Assembly (NCBI GenBank): GCA_040755755.1
Contig: JBFLZW010000024.1
Span: 1-64,000, forward strand
Origin: a bacterium
GTDB taxonomy: Bacteria; SZUA-182; DTGQ01
DNA length: 64,000 nt
Direction: 5' to 3'
Each line of letters starts with the position of its first letter. Position 1 is the first letter of the stretch. This document shows, in pieces, positions 42,081-50,205 of this stretch. The notes under the pieces were generated by a model. That model was not told the DNA's origin. It worked only from the letters and a program-made list of their open reading frames with translations, and searched no databases. The position numbers were made by a program, and so were the translations under genes.

Positions 42081-42971
42081 TTAAAATAAGTCGTCTTCTT
42101 CTGAAGATAAAAAATAAAATCCTTCTTTATCAGCATTTATTTCTAACTCAATAAGTGTGCCTTGAAGAGGATGCTGCATAGTTTGTTTTTCTTTCCTGCG
42201 TTTTTTTTGACCAGTATAGTTCCAAACAGCCTTACCATCTCCTGATAAGATATACATTTTCCCTTCATTAACCTCTATGAATCGGTTGATATGACTTAAG
42301 CCATATCCTGCCTGTTTTCCTACGCGGCTCGTAACTCCTTCTTGGGTAGCGAGCTTTATACTTTCGTAACAATTATTCAAGCTTCCATATTGAGGAATTT
42401 TTCTTAAAGATGCCAAAATTCCTATTCCAAAGTCTGCAATACAAAGTCTTATTTTCTTTTCTTGTGGATAAGATTGAGCACAAACGTAACAGCCTTCTTT
42501 AGACTCACTATGGTCAAACACATTAGTCATCAATTCGTTTAGTGCCAGTTTAAGAGAACATTTAACCCCTTCGGACATGTGAATGAAGTTGCCAAAAACT
42601 TCTAATATTTGGTCTATTAACGAATAGTCTAAACTATATATCCTTTTAAGTTGTACATTAGGACTTTCTATTCTGTGATTTATGCTTTTAATTTGGAAAA
42701 AATTATTAAAACCGATTCCTGCCAAAAACTCTTTTGTGATTCGCTTCTTGGGTTCTTGATACCTTGCTTCTTTCCCCAAGGATAAACATTCTGAAAGTGT
42801 TCCAGCTAATAGAACTATTCCAAAAGGGGTAAGAAATTCTGTTTTTGATAGATCAAAAATGACTCCTTCTTTTTGTGACATTCTTGCCTGATAACATAAT
42901 CCGAGTAAAGCATTTGAAAATGCGATAGTTTGTAATTTTGGATATTCCAAAAAAGTATATTTGTTATTCAT
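42081..42971 (-). CDS. STAS - histidine-kinase-like ATPase (anti-sigma-type) protein
   Basis: 296 residues. The first ~110 residues look STAS-like (GVIFDLSKTEFLTPFGIVLL). The second part is a GHKL ATPase: N box LKLALNELMTNVFDHSESKE, G1 box IADFGIGI, and the lid/G2 region GKQAGYGLSHINRF. No His phosphorylation site or membrane part is seen, so it is a soluble serine-kinase/anti-sigma-type switch rather than a two-component sensor. It sits between a broken transglutaminase-like gene (6 bp upstream) and a DUF4325-like gene. The C-terminal tail is acidic. The operon may be a regulatory or defence-related switch; function is not established. Confidence 0.78.
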   Translation of the reverse strand: MNNKYTFLEYPKLQTIAFSNALLGLCYQARMSQKEGVIFDLSKTEFLTPFGIVLLAGTLSECLSLGKEARYQEPKKRITKEFLAGIGFNNFFQIKSINHRIESPNVQLKRIYSLDYSLIDQILEVFGNFIHMSEGVKCSLKLALNELMTNVFDHSESKEGCYVCAQSYPQEKKIRLCIADFGIGILASLRKIPQYGSLNNCYESIKLATQEGVTSRVGKQAGYGLSHINRFIEVNEGKMYILSGDGKAVWNYTGQKKRRKEKQTMQHPLQGTLIELEINADKEGFYFLSSEEDDLF

Positions 42972-42977
42972 AGAAGG

Positions 42978-43547
42978 TCATTTGTGACGAAGTGAGCTCG
43001 ATTCTACCGGTATAATTTGGATATCCGGGAGATTATCCCATAGAGAGTCCTTTGTTTTATGCTCTTGCAAAGCTTCTACCACCATAGGCAAAGGGTCGGG
43101 CCATATTTCGGGAAGATCAGCTTCTCCTTTGAGATGCACAGAGAATGCCAATTGTTCACGAGGAGGTGAGAATTGAGCGTTCACTCCCTCTTTATTTCCG
43201 CGTGCATCTATTCTCTACCATCCGAAATCGGGTAAATACAAAGCATCACGGCTGAGTCTCTGATAGCAGAAACCAGCAGGTAGAGAATTTGCCCTCAATA
43301 ATGCTGCAAGAAGATGGCTTTTCGCATAGCATATACCGCATCCAGCCTCTAATACCTCTGAAGATCTCCAGGTAACGGTGGAAATGTCATAATCAGCAAT
43401 ATGCTTGATATCATCTCTTACCCATTCAAAACAAGCCTTAGCTATAGCTTGTTTATTCTCTTTTCCATGAGATAGTATGTGAGCTTGTTCGATTATTTGA
43501 GGATGTCTCCAGTTAATTATATCTGTAGATTTAAGGTATTCTTCCAC
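42978..43547 (-). pseudogene. Transglutaminase-like protein split by an in-frame TAG
   Basis: The reading frame is open over 190 codons except for one TAG at 43215-43217. Before it: a transglutaminase core with the nucleophile in EAGCGICYAKSHLLAALLRA and the stretch LSRDALYLPDFGW. After it the same frame continues RIDARGNKEGVNAQFSPPRE and LPEIWPDPLPMVVEALQ, which is how family members go on (normally FGWYRID...). A Tyr codon (TAT or TAC) has apparently become TAG. Unless the stop is read through or is a sequencing error, the protein is truncated. It heads the operon with the STAS-ATPase gene. Confidence 0.75.
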
Positions 43548-43698
43548 TATTCATAACTTTCTATTTTTATTCACCCATTCATTGCCGGACGTTGCACCTG
43601 ATCGCTTATTGATTTATCCATTACGGGCACTGTGTTATTATTATATTCCATCCCCTCATTTCCTTGCAACGAGGAGTAACATTTTTCCCACCTCCCCC

Positions 43699-44901
43699 CT
43701 ACCCTTCCACCGCTTCCCGGTAAACATCCTCCATGATCCGGGAGATTCTGGCCCAGGAGTATTTTTCTTCAACCAGTTTGCGGGCGTTTTCTCCCAGCCG
43801 CACCTGCAATCCCGGATTGCGGAGCACTTCTACCACCCGATGGGCCATATCGTCAGGAGTATCCGCGACCAGAATCTCCTGGCCGTCCCTGGCTTCGATT
43901 CCCTCGCAGCCGATGGAGGTTGACACCACAGCCTTGGCCATGGCCATAGCGGATAAAATCTTGAGGCGCGTTCCGCTGCCGATCCGGATGGGAACTGCCA
44001 TCAGCCCTGCCCTGGCCAGCAGGGGTCGTACATCGCTGACAAATCCCAGCATTCTGGCCCCGGTTTCATCGGCCAGATTCAGGAGCCGCCGGGACGGGTT
44101 TTGTCCGATTATCAGGCATTGCACTCCCTCCTCCAGAGCCTGAATTTTGGGCCAGACACTTTCCAGGAAGTACTCTACCCCGTCGGCATTCTGAAAAACA
44201 TGCATTCCTCCCAGGAGCACAACCGTCTTTTCGGGTGAGATGGATGGTTGGGGCTGAAAATATTCTATGTCCACTCCATTTGGCGCTACCCGGACCGGGA
44301 CACGGAGCGGAGAGGCTTTCTCCAGCCATTGTCTATCCACATCGGAAACCACCACATGAAGACGGGTTTTCATCTCCATCTTGTAGAGAAAGTGCTGCCA
44401 TTTTAGAGCCTGCCGGGAGAAAAACCACCTTTTCGCGAAATTTGGCTCCACCTCAGCCCGGCGCTCCATAAGCAGCCATTCCAGATCATGATGAACAGCA
44501 ATCGCCGGAGGGTCACTTGTGCCTTTGGCATAAACAATCAGGTTAGGCATGTCACAGTGAACGAGATGAATCCGGTCTCTGTGCAAAATCCTCTCCAAAG
44601 CTTTCCAGGCTGGCGGATGGAGATACTTGCGGACCACGAAGGGATCAGGGGAAAAAAGGCTGCGCATCAGGGAAAGCCCCAGATTCAGCCGGGAAACATC
44701 TTCGGGGAGAACAAACGGGTAAACCCCGGCACAAAACCTGCCAAGCACCTCTGCCGACTTCCAGTCATCAGGCTTTTTCACAAAGCCGATCAGATGGATG
44801 CGGTGCTTTTCGGCCAGATGCTTCAGCAGGTAGTACGTCCTCTGCGAATGCCCATCCACCGGAGGATAGGGAATAATGGTCGAAAGGAATACGATATTCA
44901 T
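43699..44901 (-). CDS. GT4 sugar transferase of the PEP-CTERM/exosortase-associated type
   Basis: 400 residues from the Met in MNIVFLSTIIPYPPVDGHSQ; an upstream Met at 44934 is possible but outside the family start, and neither has a strong ribosome site. Sequence features: HHDLEWLLMERRAEVEPN, VSDVDRQWLEKAS, VAPNGVDIEYFQP, VVLLGGMHVFQNADGVEYFL, MAVPIRIGSGTRLKILSAMA and STSIGCEGIEARDG. This matches the TIGR03087-like sugar transferases of exosortase-linked polysaccharide loci. It is read alone between the two accessory islands. Confidence 0.85.
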   Translation of the reverse strand: MNIVFLSTIIPYPPVDGHSQRTYYLLKHLAEKHRIHLIGFVKKPDDWKSAEVLGRFCAGVYPFVLPEDVSRLNLGLSLMRSLFSPDPFVVRKYLHPPAWKALERILHRDRIHLVHCDMPNLIVYAKGTSDPPAIAVHHDLEWLLMERRAEVEPNFAKRWFFSRQALKWQHFLYKMEMKTRLHVVVSDVDRQWLEKASPLRVPVRVAPNGVDIEYFQPQPSISPEKTVVLLGGMHVFQNADGVEYFLESVWPKIQALEEGVQCLIIGQNPSRRLLNLADETGARMLGFVSDVRPLLARAGLMAVPIRIGSGTRLKILSAMAMAKAVVSTSIGCEGIEARDGQEILVADTPDDMAHRVVEVLRNPGLQVRLGENARKLVEEKYSWARISRIMEDVYREAVEG

Positions 44902-45129
44902 CGGGGCGGAATTTATGATTTTATGATGAGGCATAACGATATTGCCTTGTCGGTGATATTGACATGAGGTTGATAATTGATGGTTGAAAGGATGATAATT
45001 GATAATTGTAATTAGGATACAATATGGCTATAATAATTTATGGATATAAATCGGTAACAAACGGTAGTATATGTATGAGTAAAATGATAATACTGAAAAA
45101 TGAATGACTAAGAAAGCAGAGGGTGACCT

Positions 45130-45366
45130 GTGACCATAAAAGAACATCTCGTAAATGAACTCGATAGGCTTGATGACAAGCAATTACTCGAAGTTGAAGA
45201 ATTTATTTTATTCTTGAAGTTCCGTTCTCGGCTTGTGCCCTCTCAAGTCTATGATGATAAGCAAATTGCTCAACTCTACGGAGAATTTGCTGAAGAAGAC
45301 CGCCTGCTTGCAGAAGAATCTATGCAAGACTATCTAACTGACCTATTAAGGGAAGATCAGCAGTGA
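45130..45366 (+). CDS. Antitoxin-like protein (DUF2281 type) of a MazF module
   Basis: 78 residues: KEHLVNELDRLDDKQLLEVE, EFILFLKFRS, then an acidic C-terminal helix QLYGEFAEEDRLLAEESMQD. The composition and length fit DUF2281/AbrB-less antitoxins that precede mazF-type genes. Its TGA overlaps the GTG of the toxin gene (GTGA at 45363-45366). The toxin is interrupted by a stop codon, so this antitoxin may be an orphan. Confidence 0.7.
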   Translation: MTIKEHLVNELDRLDDKQLLEVEEFILFLKFRSRLVPSQVYDDKQIAQLYGEFAEEDRLLAEESMQDYLTDLLREDQQ

Positions 45367-45710
45367 CCACAGTGAAGCGCGGAGAAATATGGCTTGCTGA
45401 TTTGAATCCGACTCGTGGATCAGAGCAAGCAGGAATTCGTCCTGTGCTCATCTTTCAGAATGACTTGTTGAATAGGTATACTGTCACGGTTCTAACAATT
45501 CCCTTGACCACAAATTTATGACGGGCGTCACTTCCTTCCTGTGTAATGATTTCCCGGGAGGAGGGAGGACTTACAACTGATTCAGTTGCTCTTTGCCATC
45601 AGTTGCGCGTTTTGGATAAAACGCGGCTACACCATAAGATCGGGACCGTAAAGCAGCAAACTCTAACTATGGTTGAAAGCAAGATGCTGTTCACCATGGG
45701 TATACTATGA
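45363..45710 (+). pseudogene. MazF/PemK-type toxin with an in-frame nonsense codon
   Basis: The 115-codon frame reads KRGEIWLADLNPTRGSEQAG, IRPVLIFQND, TVLTIPLTTNL, then TGA at 45519-45521, and continues in the same frame with RASLPSCVMISREEGGLTTD and the closing MVESKMLFTMGIL. The family usually has NLRRA here, so an Arg CGA has become TGA by a single C-to-T change. MazF proteins are sequence-specific mRNA endoribonucleases; this one is probably inactive. The start is a GTG overlapping the antitoxin stop, and its own stop overlaps the ATG of the next small gene. Confidence 0.8.
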
Positions 45711-46041
45711 AAGAATGGATTAAGCGACCAACGGAACCTGAGAAAGTTTTTGATATTACATCAGATCCTATTTATCTGCTCTCTACCGGACACTTTTGAG
45801 GTAACAACCGCGAATGAACGCGAATGAACGCGAACTGAACAAAGAGGACTCGATAATGAAGGCAAATCAGAAGAATTTATTAGCGTCTATTCGTGTGCAT
45901 TCGCGGTTGATTACAGGAATTGAAAAAAGTGTCCGGTAGCGAATTTATCTGATGGAAGGATATGAATCCGACGCTCCAGCGGACTTATCTGCCAATCTTG
46001 ATCACTACCTTTATGGAGAAGATCATCCAAAAGGGAATTGA
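45707..46041 (+). pseudogene. Small conserved-looking gene interrupted by a MITE
   Basis: The ATG overlaps the MazF stop (ATGA). The frame reads MKEWIKRPTEPEKVFDITSD, PIYL, then is broken by a 164-bp element (45779-45942). Removing the element and one copy of the 9-bp duplication restores MEGYESDAPADLSANLDHYL and YGEDHPKGN up to a TGA at 46039-46041, giving 53 residues. Restoration of a clean frame is strong evidence that the gene was once coding. The function is unknown; the position suggests a third component of the toxin-antitoxin operon. Confidence 0.7.
45779..45942. mobile_element. 164-bp MITE with 9-bp target-site duplication
   Basis: The element is flanked on both sides by ATTTATCTG (45770-45778 and 45943-45951). 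The left end contains CTACCGGACACTTTT and the right end its complement AAAAGTGTCCGGTAG. The inverted similarity extends inward to ACCGCGAATGAACGCGAATG against ACCGCGAATGCACACGAAT. There is no transposase. It is inserted in the small gene downstream of mazF. Confidence 0.88.
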
Positions 46042-46077
46042 TGGCGGTTACTACACTCCTGAAGTAATGGCAAGCAT

Positions 46078-47664
46078 TTACCCGAATATCCAGAGCCACC
46101 GCACTCTTTTATGCCGGTCTTTGGTGGTTTCAACTCCCAGCAGCCCGCCCAGAATAGCCCAATACGATCCTTTCCCCTTTGCCGATTTAGCGGAGTACAG
46201 GGGATTCAGCTCAAAAATGGAGAATTTATCCGTTCTGACCCTTCTGATCAGCCTCCAGAGAAACCTGAATTCCCAGCTATCCTCACCTGTTCGCTCATAC
46301 GAGATCATTGCCCATGAGGAGCCGGTCTTCCGGGTATATTCTCCCTGATTTCGGTAGGAGAACAAAGGCCAGAGCAGGGTCAAGCGGAAAGCATCTTCTC
46401 TCTCGTTGCGGTCGTAGCTGTAGAGAGGAAAGATCGCATGCTGTCTTCGCCCTGGTCGCTGATGATACCTGATAAGGCTGACTTCCGGCGGATAAAGCCA
46501 CAGTAAAGCTATATCCTTGTCCCGTCCTCTTTGCGCCCGGCCATAGAATGGCCACAGGTAGTATTCCCTGTCCACCCCTTTCTTCCGGCTGAAGTAGTAG
46601 GGCGGCAGCAGAGCCACAGAACCCATCGTAAGCTGCTCATCCGGGTTGTATCGGTGATAGTAAAACGGAAACAGCCAGGTGCGCCCTTCATCGCCATCCC
46701 GAATATTGCTGAAGAAGGGAAAGATGATATCCTGCCGGGACAATCCGCGGCTGCGGTCCCGAGTGTCCATGAATATGAAGGGGGCAAGGACGAACCGCCT
46801 GATATACCAGTTTCCCCTGCTGTGGACCCCATAGAAGGGAATAATATGGGTTAAGGTGTACTCTCTGTAGTGGACAGACGAATACAGGGGAAAAATCATG
46901 ATCAGCCCGTAATCTTCAGCGCAGATTCGACAGAAGAATGGCAGTATCCTGATAGAGAAGGTTTTCGGCGACGTTTTCTCTCCCCTCCGGTACTTTCCCC
47001 GGGAAGAAAAACAATCCGTAAGGTCTGACTGGCTTTGGATATCTTCCGTTTGGTAATAAACAGAATACAGGGACGAAAAGGTCACCTCTCCACTCGGATA
47101 CCTTGAAGAGCCGGGCAGGACTGCCTCGATCCCCATGTCCTCTCTCTCATCGGCAAGGGAAACCGTTATCAAGGTGCTCAGGTAACAGGCATGATACTTT
47201 CTCCTCATCGAGAAAGGTGTAACCAGCCGCAGGTATTTGCCCGATGGTTCACGGTTAGAGCCAGGGTGAAAAACCAGCCAGCGGGGGAAAGCTCCCGCTG
47301 CCTGATAGGGGTGCAAGTCTTTTCCATTCCGGGAAGTCGGAAAAACAACGCCGTGCTGCCGGTTTTCAGACTTTCCATACCACCCATTCTCCTGCAGATC
47401 ACTTTCCGGGGAAAAGAGCAGAGAACGCACATGGGAGCGGGTTTTCTCATTATCTTTCTTATGATCTCTCTCATAAGGGAAATACAGCCGCAGGGTATCG
47501 GTTTTAGCCGGGTCTTGAGCCTCCCGGTAGAGGATGAGAGGCCATGCAGATATCGGCGGCCATGAATTCTCCTGGGCTTTTGCAGGCTGCACAGGACAGA
47601 GAGAGCATACCGATGATGACATGAGCGCAATAGACACCAACATATTGGATAACAACACCTTCAT
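46078..47664 (-). CDS. Exported repetitive Trp/Tyr/Phe-rich protein
   Basis: 528 residues. Signal peptide (LLSNMLVSIALMSSSVCSL...AKA). From about residue 230 onward a loose ~25-35 residue repeat recurs: IMIFPLYSSVHYREYTLTHI, TWLFPFYYHRYNPDEQLT, EYYLWPFYGRAQRGRDKDIA, HAIFPLYSYDRNEREDAFRL, TLLWPLFSYRNQGEYTRK. Each has [FW]P[FL][FY] followed by a charged turn, consistent with a long beta-structure or a barrel. I do not recognise a named family; similar beta-repeat proteins occur in Deltaproteobacteria-like genomes. A surface or outer-membrane location is inferred from the signal peptide and composition. Confidence 0.75.
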   Translation of the reverse strand: MKVLLSNMLVSIALMSSSVCSLCPVQPAKAQENSWPPISAWPLILYREAQDPAKTDTLRLYFPYERDHKKDNEKTRSHVRSLLFSPESDLQENGWYGKSENRQHGVVFPTSRNGKDLHPYQAAGAFPRWLVFHPGSNREPSGKYLRLVTPFSMRRKYHACYLSTLITVSLADEREDMGIEAVLPGSSRYPSGEVTFSSLYSVYYQTEDIQSQSDLTDCFSSRGKYRRGEKTSPKTFSIRILPFFCRICAEDYGLIMIFPLYSSVHYREYTLTHIIPFYGVHSRGNWYIRRFVLAPFIFMDTRDRSRGLSRQDIIFPFFSNIRDGDEGRTWLFPFYYHRYNPDEQLTMGSVALLPPYYFSRKKGVDREYYLWPFYGRAQRGRDKDIALLWLYPPEVSLIRYHQRPGRRQHAIFPLYSYDRNEREDAFRLTLLWPLFSYRNQGEYTRKTGSSWAMISYERTGEDSWEFRFLWRLIRRVRTDKFSIFELNPLYSAKSAKGKGSYWAILGGLLGVETTKDRHKRVRWLWIFG

Positions 47665-47713
47665 GATATTTCTCAGGGAAAATCAGTCGAGGAGGTCTTG
47701 AAATCCACTCACG

Positions 47714-47965
47714 TCATTCGTCTATGTCCCTTCTATGGCCAATCCTTAAAACCACTATATCTTCACCCTCAATGTCAAATATAACCCTATAGTCTCCTAC
47801 CCTAAGCCTGAACGTTCCTATTTTGGGATTGATTAACTTACGAGCAAATTTAAAAGGCTCAGCAGCACATTCTTTGAGTTTCCTGGCAATTCGCTCTTGA
47901 ATGTCTATCTCAATGCCCTTCAAGTCCTTCAAAGCTCTCTGGGTAAGATATATCTTATACATCAA
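47714..47965 (-). CDS. RelE/ParE-family toxin
   Basis: 83 residues with the compact RelE/ParE layout: YKIYLTQRALKDLKGIEIDI, ARKLINPKIGTFRLRVGDYR, VIFDIEGEDIVVLRIGHRRD. The conserved basic residues (Arg in FRLRVGDYRV and GHRRDID) are present. RelE-type proteins cleave mRNA at the ribosome, ParE-type inhibit gyrase; which applies here cannot be read. The gene overlaps the antitoxin by 11 bp. This is the only toxin-antitoxin pair in the 45-49 kb stretch with both frames intact. Confidence 0.85.
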   Translation of the reverse strand: MMYKIYLTQRALKDLKGIEIDIQERIARKLKECAAEPFKFARKLINPKIGTFRLRVGDYRVIFDIEGEDIVVLRIGHRRDIDE

Positions 47966-48152
47966 ATAAATCCTCGATCCGCTTTACCCGACCCTGTCGA
48001 TAATCTTCCCTTGCCTCTTCAATTGATTGCAAGTAGCTCTTACTCGAAAGTGCCAGGATGTCTTCAATATATTCTTCCATCGTCTCTTTAATTGTAGTTG
48101 ATATCAAGTCTCTGAGCTCTTGAATAGTTAAGTCTTTTATCTTTGTTTCCAT
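47955..48152 (-). CDS. Antitoxin of the RelE/ParE-type module
   Basis: 65 residues from the ATG at 48152 (GAGGTG nine bases upstream); a GTG at 48164 is possible. The sequence METKIKDLTIQELRDLISTT, IKETMEEYIEDILALSSKSY, then SIEEAREDYRQGRVKRIEDL is a helical, acidic antitoxin of the kind placed before RelE-like genes. It would repress the operon and cover the toxin. A promoter is visible at 48208-48236. Confidence 0.78.
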   Translation of the reverse strand: METKIKDLTIQELRDLISTTIKETMEEYIEDILALSSKSYLQSIEEAREDYRQGRVKRIEDLFDV

Positions 48153-48207
48153 GAATAGGGGCACCTCATAATTTCCTTATTTCCTGCTTATTGAATCTTA
48201 CTTTGAT

Positions 48208-48236
48208 ATTTTAGCCTAATCGGGTTTATCTTACAA
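48208..48236 (-). promoter_or_regulatory. Sigma-70-type promoter of the RelE/ParE-type module
   Basis: On the minus strand TTGTAA (48236-48231), a 17-bp spacer and TAAAAT (48213-48208), 56 bp before the antitoxin ATG. Confidence 0.45.
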
Positions 48237-48341
48237 CAAGCAAATCCCATAAGTTCAGGGCAATTCGTAAAGTTAACAGCTGTAACAGGACCAGAGTATA
48301 GTCTATAATGGTTATGACCAATAATGCTTAGGGAGAAAAAA

Positions 48342-48642
48342 ATGACCAATACCGAATACGGGCCGGTTCCGGAAGCTCTGCGGGGAGACGTCAACCGGGC
48401 TGTCAGTATCCTGAAAAACGGAGGGTGTTCCGAGATATTCATTTTCGGTTCTGCGGTATCAGGAAAGATCAGACCTGAATCAGACATCGACCTGGCTGTC
48501 CGGGGATGTTCCCAGGGCCTTTTTTTTCACCTATTGGGCAAACTTCTTCTGGAGTTGGATCAGCCCGCTGATCAACCTGGATACTCAAGATGCTTTCACT
48601 CAGTACCTGCAAAAGGAAGAAGAGCTTTTCCGGATCGGTTGA
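48342..48642 (+). pseudogene. Nucleotidyltransferase-domain protein, frameshifted
   Basis: From the ATG at 48342 (after AGGGAGAAAAAA) the frame reads RAVSILKNGGCSEIFIFGSA, then VSGKIRPESDIDLAVRGCSQ with the G-S-x-x-S-G ... S-D-I-D-L-A catalytic pattern. After LLLELDQP the natural continuation LINLDTQDAFTQYLQKEEEL is in the next frame, shifted by one base near 48570, and ends at TGA 48640-48642. The 99-residue intact form is a typical MNT-like nucleotidyltransferase. A TATAAT box lies about 35 bp upstream of the start. Confidence 0.7.
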
Positions 48643-48711
48643 GAAGATCATTGCTCAAATACGTTATAAAACCGAAAGTGGTAACCTGCCTGATAACTCA
48701 AGGAGGAAGTA

Positions 48712-48968
48712 ATGACTCAAACAGAAATCCTGGAAGAGCTCAAGAAGCTCACACCCCCAGAGCGTCTCACTATTATTGAAGCCGCCTTACATCTGATCCG
48801 TGAAGATCTTCTGTACGCAGAGCCCCCCCGACCCAGCCAGAGAGGAAACGACAATTGTCCGCAGCGGCTGAAGCGTTACTGCCGGACTATTCAGCAGATA
48901 AGGAATTAACTATTTTCACGAATCTCGACCATGAGGATTTTCATGGATATGAGGAGAAATCCGGCTCA
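48712..48968 (+). pseudogene. Antitoxin gene with frameshift, followed by a MazF start remnant
   Basis: From the ATG at 48712 (after AAGGAGG): MTQTEILEELKKLTPPERLT, IIEAALHLIREDLLYAEPP, then a frame change at a run of seven C (about 48822-48829). The expected continuation KRQLSAAAEALLPDYSADKE and LTIFTNLDHEDFHGYEEK is in the next frame. Inside that end, another frame reads GEIRLINLDP, the beginning of a MazF-type toxin, cut off where the opposite-strand GT4 gene starts its 3' end. Either mutation or homopolymer error explains the first shift; the toxin is certainly truncated. Confidence 0.6.
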
Positions 48969-50183
48969 TTAATTTGGATCCGGCTTTTTCCCCAGGCACT
49001 CCCCGTATACCTCCTGTATCTTTTTAATCCATCCATCCACGGCAAAGCGTGCCCGAATCTTTTTCCGGGCTGCACTTCCAAGCTTTCCGGCCAGAAGCGG
49101 ATCGGTCAGCACCCGCGCAAGACTTTCAGCCATCCCGGCCATATCCCCCGGATTGACCAGCAGGCCATCTATGCCCTGCTCCAGCAGGGCACCCACTCCA
49201 CCCACCCGCATTGAAACTACCGGCAGGCCAAAGGCCATAGCCTCAAGGAGGGCCAGAGGCGTCCCTTCCGTGCGGGAGGTAATGGCCAGCACATCGAGAG
49301 CCTGGTAAATGCTGCCCATGTCGGCCTGAAATCCGAGAAAACAGACCTGCCGGGCAATGCCCAGCTCTCCGGCCTGCCTCTCAAGATATGGCCTCAGCGG
49401 TCCCTCCCCCACTATCCAGCACACAAGCTTAGGCAGGCGGGGAATAAGCAGACTCACAACGGTCAATAAATCAGCCGGATTTTTTTCCGGGCTCAGGCGG
49501 CCCACAAAGCCAATCACCAGAGCATCCGGATCACAGCCAAACTGCCTCCTGGTGTGCTGCCGCCCGGCAGCCACCACCCTGCCTGCTGCCAGAGGAGAAG
49601 CCCGATCTTCCTCCCCTAGCGGAATCCTGACCGCATTTTGCAATACCCTGATTTTGCCGGGCTTGATGCCCCTCTGCCTGATGAGGCGATCCTTGATCTC
49701 TTCCGAGACTGCGATGATGGCATCAAAAAAGGGCAGTATCCGGCGCTGAATTCCCTCATATCCCTGCACCTTGCGGTCGGTGGCTGTCCATCCATGCAGG
49801 GTGGTGATTACCGGAATCCTGGCTGCCCGTGCACACAGCAGCCCCACGATATCGGAGCGGTAGCCGTGAGTGTGAAGAAGGTGAATCCGCTCCGCCTTCA
49901 GGTAGCGGAAAAGCTGAGCCAGATTAGCCCAGTCAAAGGTAAAGCGCATGGGAAAGACGATATGCGGATACCTGTGGTCCCTCACCTGCCGCAAAAAAAC
50001 ATTGTCCGGCCTTCTGACCCAGATGAATATGCCCAGGGATGAGGTAAAATGGCTTTCCTCCTCCCCTCCCCTTCCTATCGACTCCTGGATTGACAGGACC
50101 ACCCGTTCAGCACCGCCCAGGGTGGCGGGAGCGATCAGTTGCAGAACCCTGATCTGCCCCTCCCCGCTGTCCTTCTTCTCCAC
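48969..50183 (-). CDS. GT4 glycosyltransferase
   Basis: 404 residues from the GTG at 50183, which has GAGGAGGAAGG directly upstream and avoids overlap with the ATP-grasp gene; the frame is open to 50234. GT-B motifs: LQLIAPATLGGAERVVLSIQ, HLLHTHGYRSDIVGLLCARA, VSEEIKDRLIRQRG, VIGFVGRLSPEKNPADLL, then the donor site ITSRTEGTPLALLEAMAFGL with VSMRVGGVGALLEQG. It probably adds one sugar of the repeat unit. The last residues KKPDPN are encoded by the complement of a MazF remnant, so the native C-terminus may have been replaced. Confidence 0.88.
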   Translation of the reverse strand: MEKKDSGEGQIRVLQLIAPATLGGAERVVLSIQESIGRGGEEESHFTSSLGIFIWVRRPDNVFLRQVRDHRYPHIVFPMRFTFDWANLAQLFRYLKAERIHLLHTHGYRSDIVGLLCARAARIPVITTLHGWTATDRKVQGYEGIQRRILPFFDAIIAVSEEIKDRLIRQRGIKPGKIRVLQNAVRIPLGEEDRASPLAAGRVVAAGRQHTRRQFGCDPDALVIGFVGRLSPEKNPADLLTVVSLLIPRLPKLVCWIVGEGPLRPYLERQAGELGIARQVCFLGFQADMGSIYQALDVLAITSRTEGTPLALLEAMAFGLPVVSMRVGGVGALLEQGIDGLLVNPGDMAGMAESLARVLTDPLLAGKLGSAARKKIRARFAVDGWIKKIQEVYGECLGKKPDPN

Positions 50184-50205
50184 CCTTCCTCCTCGAATTT
50201 CCCCC

